Made by a program: the position numbers and the translations under genes
The notes under the pieces: model-generated
What the model was told of the DNA's origin: nothing
Database searches by the model: none
The model's input: the letters and a program-made list of their open reading frames with translations, nothing else
NCBI GenBank assembly: GCA_003151655.1
Contig: PLYB01000064.1
Coordinates: 16,247-21,382, forward strand
DNA: 5,136 bases
Source of the DNA: Gallionellaceae bacterium
Lineage (GTDB): Bacteria > Pseudomonadota > Gammaproteobacteria > Burkholderiales > Gallionellaceae
Direction: 5' to 3'
Part shown: positions 1 through 5,136 of the stretch, piece by piece
How positions within the stretch are numbered: position 1 is the first letter of the stretch
Layout of the letters: each line of letters begins with the position of its first letter

Positions 1-631
1 TGTGGGTGACGATGACGATGGTGAAGTCTTTTTTCAGTTCATCGACCAGTTTTTCGATGTGCGCGGTGGAGATCGGGTCGAGGGCGGAAGTCGGTTCGTC
101 CAGCAACAGTACCTGAGGTTTGACCGCGATGGCGCGGGCGATGCACAGGCGTTGTTGTTGACCGCCGGAGAGGCCGGTACCGCTTTGCTTGAGCTTGTCT
201 TTGACTTCATTCCACAAGGCGGCTTTTTTCAGTGCCCATTCCACGCGCTCGGACATGTCGCGAGTGCCCAGATTTTCATATAGCTTTACGCCGAATGCGA
301 TGTTGTCGTAGATGGACATCGGGAAAGGAGTTGGCTTTTGGAACACCATGCCGATTTTGGCACGTAACGTGTTCAAGTCCTGTTTTTTGTCCAGCAGGTT
401 TTCACCGTCGAGAAGTATTTCGCCTTCTGCGCGTTGTTTGGGGTAGAGCTGGTACATGCGGTTAAAGGTGCGCAGCAAAGTTGACTTGCCGCAACCGGAT
501 GGCCCGATGAAGGCGGTGACCATCTTTTCCGGGATGCTCATGTTGATGTCTTTTAATGCACGATCCGCGCCATAGTAAAAATTCAGATTTTTTACGATCA
601 GCTTGGGCGTAACGATTGGTTCAGCGTTCAT
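1..631 (-). CDS. pstB: Phosphate ABC transporter ATP-binding protein PstB (3' end cut by window edge)
   Basis: This is the ATPase that powers phosphate import through PstC/PstA at the inner face of the cytoplasmic membrane. The visible 210 residues start MNAEPIVTPK. They contain, in order, Walker A GPSGCGKST (residues 43-51), the Q-loop glutamine 98 in MVFQKPTPFP, the ABC signature LSGGQQQR (154-161), Walker B LLLDEP with Asp178 and catalytic Glu179, the D-loop SALDP, and the H-loop histidine 210 in IVIVTH. The window ends one base after that histidine codon. Relative to the usual length of about 257 residues, roughly 47 C-terminal residues are missing only because of the window edge. The ATG is supported by AAGGA at 641-645, which overlaps the pstA stop codon with 9 bases of spacing. 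The gap to pstA is 12 bases, so the two are surely co-transcribed. phoU would be the usual next gene, but it is outside the window. Confidence 0.97.
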   Translation of the reverse strand, partial: MNAEPIVTPKLIVKNLNFYYGADRALKDINMSIPEKMVTAFIGPSGCGKSTLLRTFNRMYQLYPKQRAEGEILLDGENLLDKKQDLNTLRAKIGMVFQKPTPFPMSIYDNIAFGVKLYENLGTRDMSERVEWALKKAALWNEVKDKLKQSGTGLSGGQQQRLCIARAIAVKPQVLLLDEPTSALDPISTAHIEKLVDELKKDFTIVIVTH

Positions 632-643
632 CTGCTTGCTTCC

Positions 644-1489
644 TTAATGAGTATTGGCTTTTTGACGGAACATGACACGTGCGACGATGTTGAGTGTGAG
701 CACGCTGAAGGTAATAAGCAGTGCTCCGGCCCAAGCGAGACTGCGCCAGTCATCATACGGGCTCATGGCGAACTGGAAGATCACCACCGGCAAGTTGGCC
801 ATCGGTTGATTCATATTGTTGCTGAAGAATTGATTGTTCAGCGCGGTAAATAACAAAGGAGCTGTCTCACCACTGATGCGGGCAATGGCTAGTAATATAC
901 CGGTGAGAATACCTGCACGGGCAGCGCGCAATGTTACAAAGCTGATCACCTTCCATTGCGGTGCTCCCAGTGCCGCTGCCGCTTCACGCAAACTGTTCGG
1001 AATCAGGCGCAGCATATTTTCAGTGGTGCGGATGACCACTGGAATAACAATGATGGAAAGTGCGATGGTGCCGCCCCAGCCGGCAAAGTGGCCGACCCTG
1101 ACTACATACACCTCGTAAACGAACAAGCCGATCACAATAGAGGGCGCGGACAATAAGATGTCATTGATAAAGCGGGTTACCGGGGAGAGCCACCCGCGCT
1201 GGCCGAATTCCGCCAGATAGGTTCCGGCCAGAATTCCGATCGGTGTGCCTATCAGCGTGGCGAGCGAAGTCATCATCAGGCTACCCCAGATGGCGTTGCC
1301 CAGCCCGCCCTGACTTCCGGGTGGTGGCGTAGTTTGGGTAAAGATCGACAGATTCATGCCTGGCAGACCTTGCGCCAGTAGCGTCCACAGAATCCAACCT
1401 AACCAGAATAATCCGAATGCCATTGCCAGTACGGAAATGGTCAGGCTAAGTCCATTGATAAAACGACGACGTGCATAGAGTGAAAACAT
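644..1489 (-). CDS. pstA: Phosphate ABC transporter permease PstA
   Basis: This is one of the two membrane subunits that form the phosphate channel with PstC. The 281-residue protein begins MFSLYARRRF and has about six hydrophobic segments: near residues 14-38, 68-92, 110-132, 139-155, 193-210 and 250-272. The cytoplasmic EAA loop that docks on PstB is visible as EAAAALGAPQW, beginning at Glu169 and running to about Gly197. It is followed by ARISGETAPLL (203-213), the PstA counterpart of the GRALGETMA motif in PstC. I chose the ATG at 1489 over an in-frame GTG at 1510. The ATG has GGAG six bases upstream, lies one base beyond the pstC stop, and gives an N-terminus typical of the family. The one-base gap suggests translational coupling with pstC. 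No broken or missing motif is seen. Confidence 0.96.
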   Translation of the reverse strand: MFSLYARRRFINGLSLTISVLAMAFGLFWLGWILWTLLAQGLPGMNLSIFTQTTPPPGSQGGLGNAIWGSLMMTSLATLIGTPIGILAGTYLAEFGQRGWLSPVTRFINDILLSAPSIVIGLFVYEVYVVRVGHFAGWGGTIALSIIVIPVVIRTTENMLRLIPNSLREAAAALGAPQWKVISFVTLRAARAGILTGILLAIARISGETAPLLFTALNNQFFSNNMNQPMANLPVVIFQFAMSPYDDWRSLAWAGALLITFSVLTLNIVARVMFRQKANTH

Positions 1490-1490
1490 A

Positions 1491-2453
1491 TCAGGCTCCG
1501 CGCCCTTCACGTTGTGCCAGCTTGTACAGCATGAGCCGCGCTAGCGAAAGCACCACGAAAGTAATGAAGAATAGGATCAGGCCGAGTTCAACCAGTGCAG
1601 ACGTATATAAATCGCCGACAGCCTCGGTGAACTCATTGGCCAGCGCGGAGGAAATACTGTTGCCGGGTTTCAATAGCGAGGCACTGAGTTGGTGTGCGTT
1701 ACCGATGACGAAGGTGATCGCCATGGTTTCCCCCAGCGCGCGCCCCAAGCCGAGCATGATGCCGCCAACCACGCCAATTTTGGTGTAGGGCAGCACGACT
1801 TGGTACATCACTTCCCATGTGGTCGCCCCCAAGCCGTAAGCCGACTCTTTGAGTAGCGAAGGAACTACATCGAACACGTCGCGCATCACCGAGGCGATAA
1901 ACGGGATGACCATGATGGCCAAAATAATTCCGGCAGCCAGAACGCTGATACCCAAATTAGGCCCCAGGAATAAAGGCGATAGAAGAGGGAGTTGCCCGAG
2001 ATTATCGTTAATCCACGGTTCGATATGATCGGCAAAGATGGGCACGAAAACAAACAAGCCCCACATGCCGTAAATGATGCTGGGAATACCGGCGAGTAAT
2101 TCGATGGCGATACCGAGTGGTCGGCGCATCCACTGCGGCGACAGCTCGGTCAAAAAAATGGCAATGCCGAAGCTAACCGGAATGGCGATTAATAAGGCAA
2201 TAATGGAGGTGGCGAGTGTGCCGACGATGGGCACCAGTGCCCCGAATTTTTCAGTAACGGGGTTCCAGTCCGAGCTGGTTAAAAATCCAAAGCCAAATTC
2301 ATTGATGGCGAGCGAGCTGGACATGACCAGCGAAATGATGATGCCGACCAGCAAGGCAAGTACGGCAAACGCACATAAGCGGGTGACGTTGCGGAACAAA
2401 ATATCCAGCAAATTTTGGCGCTTTAATTGGTTATCGCGTAGTAACGTGGACAT
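1491..2453 (-). CDS. pstC: Phosphate ABC transporter permease PstC
   Basis: This is the second channel subunit of the phosphate importer, pairing with PstA in the inner membrane. The 320 residues match the family length (E. coli PstC is about 319). Hydrophobic segments lie near residues 24-46, 72-101, 112-140, 168-190, 229-250 and 283-308. FGALVPIVGTL (70-80), ELLAGIPSIIYGMWGLF (118-134) and the EAA loop starting ESAYGLGATTWEV (203) are recognisable. GRALGETMA (237-245) carries the charged Arg and Glu that the family keeps within the membrane domain. The ATG at 2453 is the only credible start, since the residues after it align with the family N-terminus. However, no Shine-Dalgarno sequence precedes it; the upstream bases are AT-rich (ACAACATAAAAAC). 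The gene follows pstS after a structured 173-base spacer and ends one base before the pstA ATG. Confidence 0.97.
   Translation of the reverse strand: MSTLLRDNQLKRQNLLDILFRNVTRLCAFAVLALLVGIIISLVMSSSLAINEFGFGFLTSSDWNPVTEKFGALVPIVGTLATSIIALLIAIPVSFGIAIFLTELSPQWMRRPLGIAIELLAGIPSIIYGMWGLFVFVPIFADHIEPWINDNLGQLPLLSPLFLGPNLGISVLAAGIILAIMVIPFIASVMRDVFDVVPSLLKESAYGLGATTWEVMYQVVLPYTKIGVVGGIMLGLGRALGETMAITFVIGNAHQLSASLLKPGNSISSALANEFTEAVGDLYTSALVELGLILFFITFVVLSLARLMLYKLAQREGRGA
1496..1499 (-). promoter_or_regulatory. Ribosome binding site for pstA
   Basis: On the minus strand GGAG lies six bases before the ATG at 1489, inside the last codons of pstC. It favours the 1489 start over the upstream GTG at 1510, and it places reinitiation by ribosomes finishing pstC directly at pstA. 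Confidence 0.7.
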
Positions 2454-2475
2454 GTTTTTATGTTGTATTATTCAA

Positions 2476-2551
2476 ATTTTGAAAATTGATCTTTAAGTGG
2501 TGAACGTAAAACCGTGCACCAAATTAACCGGACAAAATCAATTTTCAAAAT
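2476..2551. repeat. 15-bp perfect inverted repeat in the pstS-pstC spacer
   Basis: The left arm ATTTTGAAAATTGAT (2476-2490) is the exact reverse complement of the right arm ATCAATTTTCAAAAT (2537-2551). They are separated by 46 bases that contain their own hairpin (2499-2520). In the pst transcript the arms could form a 15-bp AU-rich stem ending 22 bases before the pstC ATG. Each arm is itself partly self-complementary (ATTTTGAAAAT), so part of the match reflects low complexity. The flanks show no target-site duplication. The role as a structured intercistronic element is inferred. Confidence 0.6.
2499..2520 (-). other. Apical hairpin nested in the spacer inverted repeat
   Basis: GGTGAACG (2499-2506) pairs with CGTGCACC (2513-2520) at seven of eight positions around a six-base loop. 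It sits between the two arms of the 15-bp inverted repeat, so the whole 2476-2551 segment could fold as one extended stem with this hairpin at the top. The function is unknown. It may protect the upstream pstS message from 3' exonucleases or tune pstC translation. Confidence 0.4.
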
Positions 2552-2552
2552 C

Positions 2553-2574
2553 CGAGGAGGCCGAAACCCCCTCG
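2553..2574 (-). terminator. Intercistronic hairpin after pstS, possible leaky terminator or mRNA stabiliser
   Basis: CGAGGAGG (2553-2560) pairs with CCCCCTCG (2567-2574) except for one A-C mismatch, leaving a six-base loop. Read in the direction of pst transcription, this GC-rich hairpin lies 52 bases after the pstS stop and is followed by GATTTTGAAAATTGATTTTG. That is only a weak, interrupted T-tract. It resembles an attenuating terminator or a 3'-end stabiliser rather than a full terminator, and would favour pstS expression over pstCAB. Such differential expression is well known for binding-protein transporters; here it is inferred from structure and position only. Confidence 0.5.
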
Positions 2575-2626
2575 AATATGACTAGCTAGAGAGCGTGCGA
2601 TATTTTGCATAACTCCCGATCAGATT

Positions 2627-3670
2627 TTACCAAACTGCTTTTCCGTCGGCACCCTTGATTTGTGCTTTCCACGCGTCGCGAATCTGTTTTTTGACGCTAT
2701 CAGGTAATGGAACGTAGTCCAATTCTGCCGCGAGCTTATCGCCATTACTGTAAGCCCAATCAAAGAATTTCAATACGTCCTTGGCAGAATCCGCATTGTC
2801 TTGTTTGGCATGCATCAAAATAAAAGTTGCACCGCTGATAGGCCAGCTATCTTTGCCAGGCTGATTGGTAAGTATCTGATAGAAATTTTCTTCAGCTTTC
2901 CATTTTGCATTAGCTGCGGCGGCCTTAAAATTGACATCATCCGGCTTAACAAACTGACCATCGTGATTTTTCATGAGCACATAATCCATTTTGTTTTGCT
3001 TTGCATAGGCATATTCAACATAACCGATGGAGTTTTTGATGCTCTTTACGTTGGCAGCGACACCTTCGTTACCCTTGCCGCCCATACCGGTAGGCCAAGC
3101 TACGGAAGTGTCTGCGCCGACGCTGGCTTTCCACTCGGCATTAACTTGGGAAAGGTAGGTAACAAAAATGAATGTCGTACCGGAGCCGTCGGAACGGTGA
3201 ACCACGGTGATATTGGTATCCGGTAACTTGAGGCCTTTATTATCTGCAGCCAGTTTTGGATCATTCCATTTGGTGATTTTGCCCAGGTAGATAGCAGCCA
3301 GTGTGTCAGCGGTGATTTTCATTTGGCCGGGTTGAATACCCTCTACGTTGATGACCGGAACGACACCGCCGATAACAGTTGGGAATTGAATCAGACCGAC
3401 TTTGCTGAGTTCATCCGGGGTCAGGGGTTTGTCGGAAGCACCGAAATTAACTGTCTTGGCGGTAATTTGTTTGATGCCGCCGCCTGAACCGATGGATTGG
3501 TAATTGAGACCAACACCAGTTTGAGCTTTGTATGCTTCGGCCCATTTCGCGTAAACGGGGTAAGGGAAGGTCGAGCCTGCGCCAGTGATTTCAGACGCAA
3601 GGACGGTACCAGCTGATAGCAGTGCGGCTGAGAGGCCGATGCTAGCTAGAAGACGATTCAGTTTGCTCAT
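2627..3670 (-). CDS. pstS: Periplasmic phosphate-binding protein PstS
   Basis: This protein captures inorganic phosphate in the periplasm and delivers it to PstC/PstA. It has 347 residues against 346 in E. coli. A Sec signal peptide (MSKLNRLLAS, then a hydrophobic core IGLSAALLSAG) probably ends after Ala25 (VLA, then SEITGAG). No lipobox cysteine is seen, so it is expected to be a soluble periplasmic protein. The phosphate ligands are in place: Thr34 and Phe35 in GAGSTFP, Ser62 in GSGGGIKQ, Asp80 in FGASDKPL, and Arg159, Ser163, Gly164 and Thr165 in HRSDGSGTTF. All are at a constant offset of 24 from the mature E. coli numbering. Also recognisable are QFPTVIGGVVPVIN, IYLGKITKWND, GGKGNEGVA and IGYVEYAYAKQN. 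The ATG at 3670 was chosen because AGGAG (3676-3680) lies five bases upstream and the signal peptide begins there. A longer in-frame reading would start inside the Pho box. It is first in the operon and likely PhoB-controlled. Confidence 0.98.
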   Translation of the reverse strand: MSKLNRLLASIGLSAALLSAGTVLASEITGAGSTFPYPVYAKWAEAYKAQTGVGLNYQSIGSGGGIKQITAKTVNFGASDKPLTPDELSKVGLIQFPTVIGGVVPVINVEGIQPGQMKITADTLAAIYLGKITKWNDPKLAADNKGLKLPDTNITVVHRSDGSGTTFIFVTYLSQVNAEWKASVGADTSVAWPTGMGGKGNEGVAANVKSIKNSIGYVEYAYAKQNKMDYVLMKNHDGQFVKPDDVNFKAAAANAKWKAEENFYQILTNQPGKDSWPISGATFILMHAKQDNADSAKDVLKFFDWAYSNGDKLAAELDYVPLPDSVKKQIRDAWKAQIKGADGKAVW

Positions 3671-3732
3671 GGTTTCTCCTAAAATTGGGTGTTTTTTATC
3701 GCGATGTTGCTTGCCGTTTTTCAGCAATTCGG

Positions 3733-3738
3733 ATGATA
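3733..3738 (-). promoter_or_regulatory. -10 element of the pst promoter
   Basis: On the minus strand TATCAT matches TATAAT at five of six positions and lies 10 bases downstream of the last Pho half-site. This is the usual geometry for PhoB-dependent promoters, in which the Pho box replaces the -35 element. No good -35 stands at 17 bases. Transcription would start near 3726, giving a leader of roughly 55 bases before pstS. An overlapping alternative hexamer is TATATC (3735-3740). Confidence 0.5.
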
Positions 3739-3748
3739 TAGAGTCCTT

Positions 3749-3777
3749 GTTACACAATTATTACACTTGGGTGAAAT
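3749..3777 (-). promoter_or_regulatory. Pho box (PhoB operator) upstream of pstS, three half-sites
   Basis: On the minus strand GTGTAAT (3760-3766), spacer AATT, then GTGTAAC (3749-3755) form two 7-base direct repeats with 11-base periodicity. Over 18 bases they match the E. coli consensus CTGTCATAWAWCTGTCAY at 13 positions. A third unit, ATTTCAC (3771-3777), lies one further 11-base step upstream behind spacer CCAA and matches the 7-mer CTGTCAC at five positions. Both strong units carry TGTAA where E. coli has TGTCA. The position before a -10 and the phosphate transporter context support control by PhoB under phosphate starvation. Confidence 0.75.
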
Positions 3778-3782
3778 GAGTG

Positions 3783-3806
3783 CTCAGAATCTTGATTCAC
3801 TCTGAG
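3783..3806. repeat. Nested dyad between the divergent promoters
   Basis: CTCAGA (3783-3788) is the exact reverse complement of TCTGAG (3801-3806). Inside it GAATC (3787-3791) and GATTC (3794-3798) form a tighter palindrome around TT. The two pairings share bases and are mutually exclusive as hairpins. The site lies just upstream of the Pho box and about 60 bases before the tpiA -35. It could be an operator for a dimeric regulator, or chance in a short intergenic region. Confidence 0.3.
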
Positions 3807-3840
3807 GATTTATTCAGATTCAGTCAGTTGTCCAAAATCA

Positions 3841-3863
3841 GCGAGGGGGGCCACGCTCGCGAG
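3841..3863. repeat. Small GC-rich dyad before the tpiA promoter
   Basis: GCGAG (3841-3845) can pair with CTCGC (3856-3860) across a ten-base loop that includes a run of Gs. The right side also forms the perfect palindrome CTCGCGAG (3856-3863), which ends one base before the tpiA -35 hexamer. No polyT tract follows in the plus direction, so it is not a terminator. Its role is not known. Confidence 0.25.
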
Positions 3864-3864
3864 A

Positions 3865-3893
3865 TTGACCGTTGCAGCTTTCACAGGTAGGAT
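3865..3893 (+). promoter_or_regulatory. Sigma70-type promoter for tpiA-secG
   Basis: TTGACC (3865-3870, five of six to TTGACA) and TAGGAT (3888-3893, four of six to TATAAT) are separated by exactly 17 bases. Transcription would begin near 3900, leaving a short leader of about 25 bases before the tpiA ATG. The leader contains the ribosome binding site GGGGA (3913-3917). Confidence 0.6.
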
Positions 3894-3924
3894 TCGCGCC
3901 TTTCGTCGCCGTGGGGAATACTGG

Positions 3925-4677
3925 ATGCGCCGCAAATTAGTTGTTGGGAACTGGAAAATGTATGGCCGTCTGGCTTCCAACCCGGTGTTGTTAGATAAAA
4001 TCGTGGCAGGCGCGCGTGAATTGAAGGGGGCGGAGTTCGCAATATGCGTTCCTTATCCTTACCTTTTTCAGGCTCAGTCCAAATTACAGGCGAGCAATAT
4101 TGCGTGGGGTGCACAGAACCTCCACCAAAATGAAGAGGGGGCATTTACGGGAGAGGTTTCTCCGGGAATGCTGGCCGATTTCGGTTGCCGTTATGTCATT
4201 ATCGGACATTCTGAACGCCGCGCCCTGTTTCATGACAGCAACGAAATCGTTGCGGCTAAATTTGATGCGGCGTTAAAAGCGGGATTAACCCCTATTTTGT
4301 GTGTCGGCGAAACGCTGGCAGAACGTGATGCGGGTATCACGGAGCAGGTTGTGGCTACCCAGTTGGATGCCGTGCTCGGGCGCGCCGGGGCGCAGGCTTT
4401 GGCTAAGGCAGTAGTGGCTTATGAGCCGGTATGGGCGATTGGTACCGGTAAAACGGCCTCACCCGCACAGGCACAGGCCGTGCACGCGTTTATCCGGCAG
4501 CGCATCGCACAACAGGATAGTCAGGTTGCGCAAGCTTTGTGTATACTCTACGGCGGCAGTGTAAAAGCGGGTAACGCGGTCGAGTTGTTTGGCATGCCGG
4601 ATATTGATGGCGGCTTGATCGGCGGTGCATCTTTGGTAGCGGAAGACTTTGTGGCAATCTGTCGTGCGGCGCAATAA
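3925..4677 (+). CDS. tpiA: Triosephosphate isomerase
   Basis: This enzyme interconverts dihydroxyacetone phosphate and glyceraldehyde 3-phosphate in glycolysis and gluconeogenesis, in the cytoplasm. The 250 residues are a full-length TIM barrel. The active-site residues are all present: Asn9 and Lys11 in VVGNWKM, electrophile His95 in YVIIGHSERR, and catalytic base Glu167 in VVAYEPVWAIGTGKTA. The last segment also contains the flexible loop 6 (about 168-178). The phosphate-binding strands are LYGGSV (208-213) and GGLIGGASL (229-237). The ATG at 3925 has GGGGA seven bases upstream and gives the standard MRRKLVVGNWKM start. An in-frame TTG further upstream is the promoter -35 box. The gene ends in tandem TAA codons (4675-4680). 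secG follows after 55 bases without a terminator, so the two are probably one transcript. It is divergent from pst. Confidence 0.98.
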   Translation: MRRKLVVGNWKMYGRLASNPVLLDKIVAGARELKGAEFAICVPYPYLFQAQSKLQASNIAWGAQNLHQNEEGAFTGEVSPGMLADFGCRYVIIGHSERRALFHDSNEIVAAKFDAALKAGLTPILCVGETLAERDAGITEQVVATQLDAVLGRAGAQALAKAVVAYEPVWAIGTGKTASPAQAQAVHAFIRQRIAQQDSQVAQALCILYGGSVKAGNAVELFGMPDIDGGLIGGASLVAEDFVAICRAAQ

Positions 4678-4722
4678 TAATTCGACTTTGGCTGTAATTT
4701 GTGATCTTGTTTGATTTTTGGT

Positions 4723-4726
4723 GGAG
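4723..4726 (+). promoter_or_regulatory. Ribosome binding site for secG
   Basis: GGAG lies six bases before the GTG at 4733. It decides for this GTG as start rather than the in-frame TTG at 4718, which lies upstream of the site itself. Confidence 0.65.
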
Positions 4727-4732
4727 TGGTTT

Positions 4733-5086
4733 GTGGAAACATTAGTTTGGGTTATTCATGTAGTGACGGCGGTGGTGCTGATTGGTCTGGTGCTGATTCA
4801 GCACGGTAAAGGTGCCGATATGGGCGCAGCCTTCGGCACGGGTTCAGCCGGGAGCTTATTCGGCTCCAGCGGTTCGGCCAACTTCTTGAGCAGAAGTACG
4901 GCGGTGGCTGCGGTCGTTTTCTTTTCGACAAGTCTTTCATTGACTTATTTGTACTCGCACCAGAGCCAAGCGCAGGGTGTGATGGATAAGGTCGATACGA
5001 GTAAAATAGAAAAACAGGTTATACCTGTTCCTGCTGTGCCTGAAGCAGATGCGGCAGGTTCGAAATCAAAAGAAATACCAAGATAA
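4733..5086 (+). CDS. secG: Preprotein translocase subunit SecG
   Basis: This is the small auxiliary subunit of the SecYEG protein-export channel in the cytoplasmic membrane; it aids SecA-driven translocation. The 117-residue protein starts from GTG (METLVWVIHVV, comparable to MYEALLVVF in E. coli, which is 110 residues). It has two membrane segments, near residues 4-23 and 56-74. Between them is the hallmark cytoplasmic loop LIQHGKGADMGAAFG followed by SLFGSSGSANFLSR (residues 21-54). The C-terminal tail (about 75-117) is hydrophilic, rich in Lys, Pro, Ala and Glu, and poorly conserved in the family. It sits after tpiA, an arrangement I recall from other proteobacteria, where NADH dehydrogenase (nuo) genes or a leucine tRNA often follow. 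Nothing downstream is visible here to confirm that. Confidence 0.95.
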   Translation: METLVWVIHVVTAVVLIGLVLIQHGKGADMGAAFGTGSAGSLFGSSGSANFLSRSTAVAAVVFFSTSLSLTYLYSHQSQAQGVMDKVDTSKIEKQVIPVPAVPEADAAGSKSKEIPR

Positions 5087-5136
5087 AAATAAAAAAGTAT
5101 CAATAAAAATCCAATTTTCTAAGCTAGGCAAGGCGC

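Noticed and set aside
647..1156. Plus-strand reading frames opposite pstA (and similar ones opposite pstB, pstC, pstS, tpiA and secG)
   Set aside because: They are antisense shadows of well-conserved genes, with no recognisable domains.
1490..1510. pstA start at GTG 1510, overlapping pstC
   Set aside because: The ATG at 1489 has GGAG six bases upstream and fits the family N-terminus; the extra residues MKGAEPD are simply the pstC end read in another frame.
2454..2500. A separate promoter for pstC (AATAAT at 2467-2472 as -10)
   Set aside because: The matching -35 position reads TAAAGA, only three of six to consensus, and the -10 would lie just 13 bases from the ATG, leaving almost no leader.
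2476..2551. The 15-bp inverted repeat as the ends of a miniature transposable element
   Set aside because: There is no target-site duplication in the flanks, the arms are low-complexity AT sequence, and no second copy is present in the window.
3671..3757. Longer pstS reading frame starting at a TTG near 3757
   Set aside because: The start would lie inside the Pho box and upstream of the predicted transcription start. The ATG at 3670 has AGGAG five bases upstream and begins a proper signal peptide.
3865..3924. Longer tpiA reading frame starting at TTG 3865
   Set aside because: That TTG is the first half of the -35 hexamer TTGACC, so it would not be transcribed. The ATG at 3925 gives the standard N-terminus and has a ribosome site.
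4718..4732. secG start at TTG 4718
   Set aside because: The GGAG ribosome site (4723-4726) lies downstream of it and serves the GTG at 4733, which also gives the family-length N-terminus.
5087..5136. A tRNA or a start of the next gene at the right edge
   Set aside because: No acceptor stem, D-arm or ribosome site with start codon is visible in the 50 bases available.

Overview
The window is an ordinary stretch of proteobacterial chromosome carrying two divergently transcribed housekeeping groups. On the minus strand lies the high-affinity phosphate ABC transporter operon pstS-pstC-pstA-pstB; pstB is cut by the left edge of the window. On the plus strand lie tpiA (triosephosphate isomerase) and secG (preprotein translocase subunit). 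All six proteins closely resemble the E. coli families in length and motifs. The tpiA-secG pair, moderate GC content and overall protein character suggest a betaproteobacterium, perhaps of the Nitrosomonadales (Gallionellaceae or Methylophilaceae type). That assignment is inference from gene order remembered for the group, not from a search.

Layout from left to right. 1-631: pstB (minus, 3' end missing just after the H-loop histidine). 644-1489: pstA. 1491-2453: pstC. 2454-2626: a 173-base pstS-pstC spacer that contains a GC-rich hairpin and a 15-bp perfect inverted repeat enclosing a second hairpin. 2627-3670: pstS with a signal peptide. 3671-3924: a 254-base divergent intergenic region. It holds a PhoB-type box with a -10 element facing pstS, a small dyad, and a sigma70-type promoter facing tpiA. 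3925-4677: tpiA. 4733-5086: secG. 5087-5136: an AT-rich tail in which I see no gene or convincing terminator.

How the genes work together. PstS captures phosphate in the periplasm. PstC and PstA form the membrane channel and PstB dimers drive transport with ATP. The Pho box implies induction under phosphate starvation through PhoB/PhoR. The structured pstS-pstC spacer would let the binding protein be made in excess over the membrane and ATPase subunits. tpiA and secG, 55 bases apart with no terminator between them, are probably co-transcribed from the constitutive-looking promoter upstream of tpiA.

I found no undescribed system, mobile element, CRISPR array or RNA gene. The points most worth a second look are regulatory: a three-half-site Pho box with a shared base change from the E. 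coli consensus, and the folded pstS-pstC spacer next to a pstC start codon that lacks a Shine-Dalgarno sequence.
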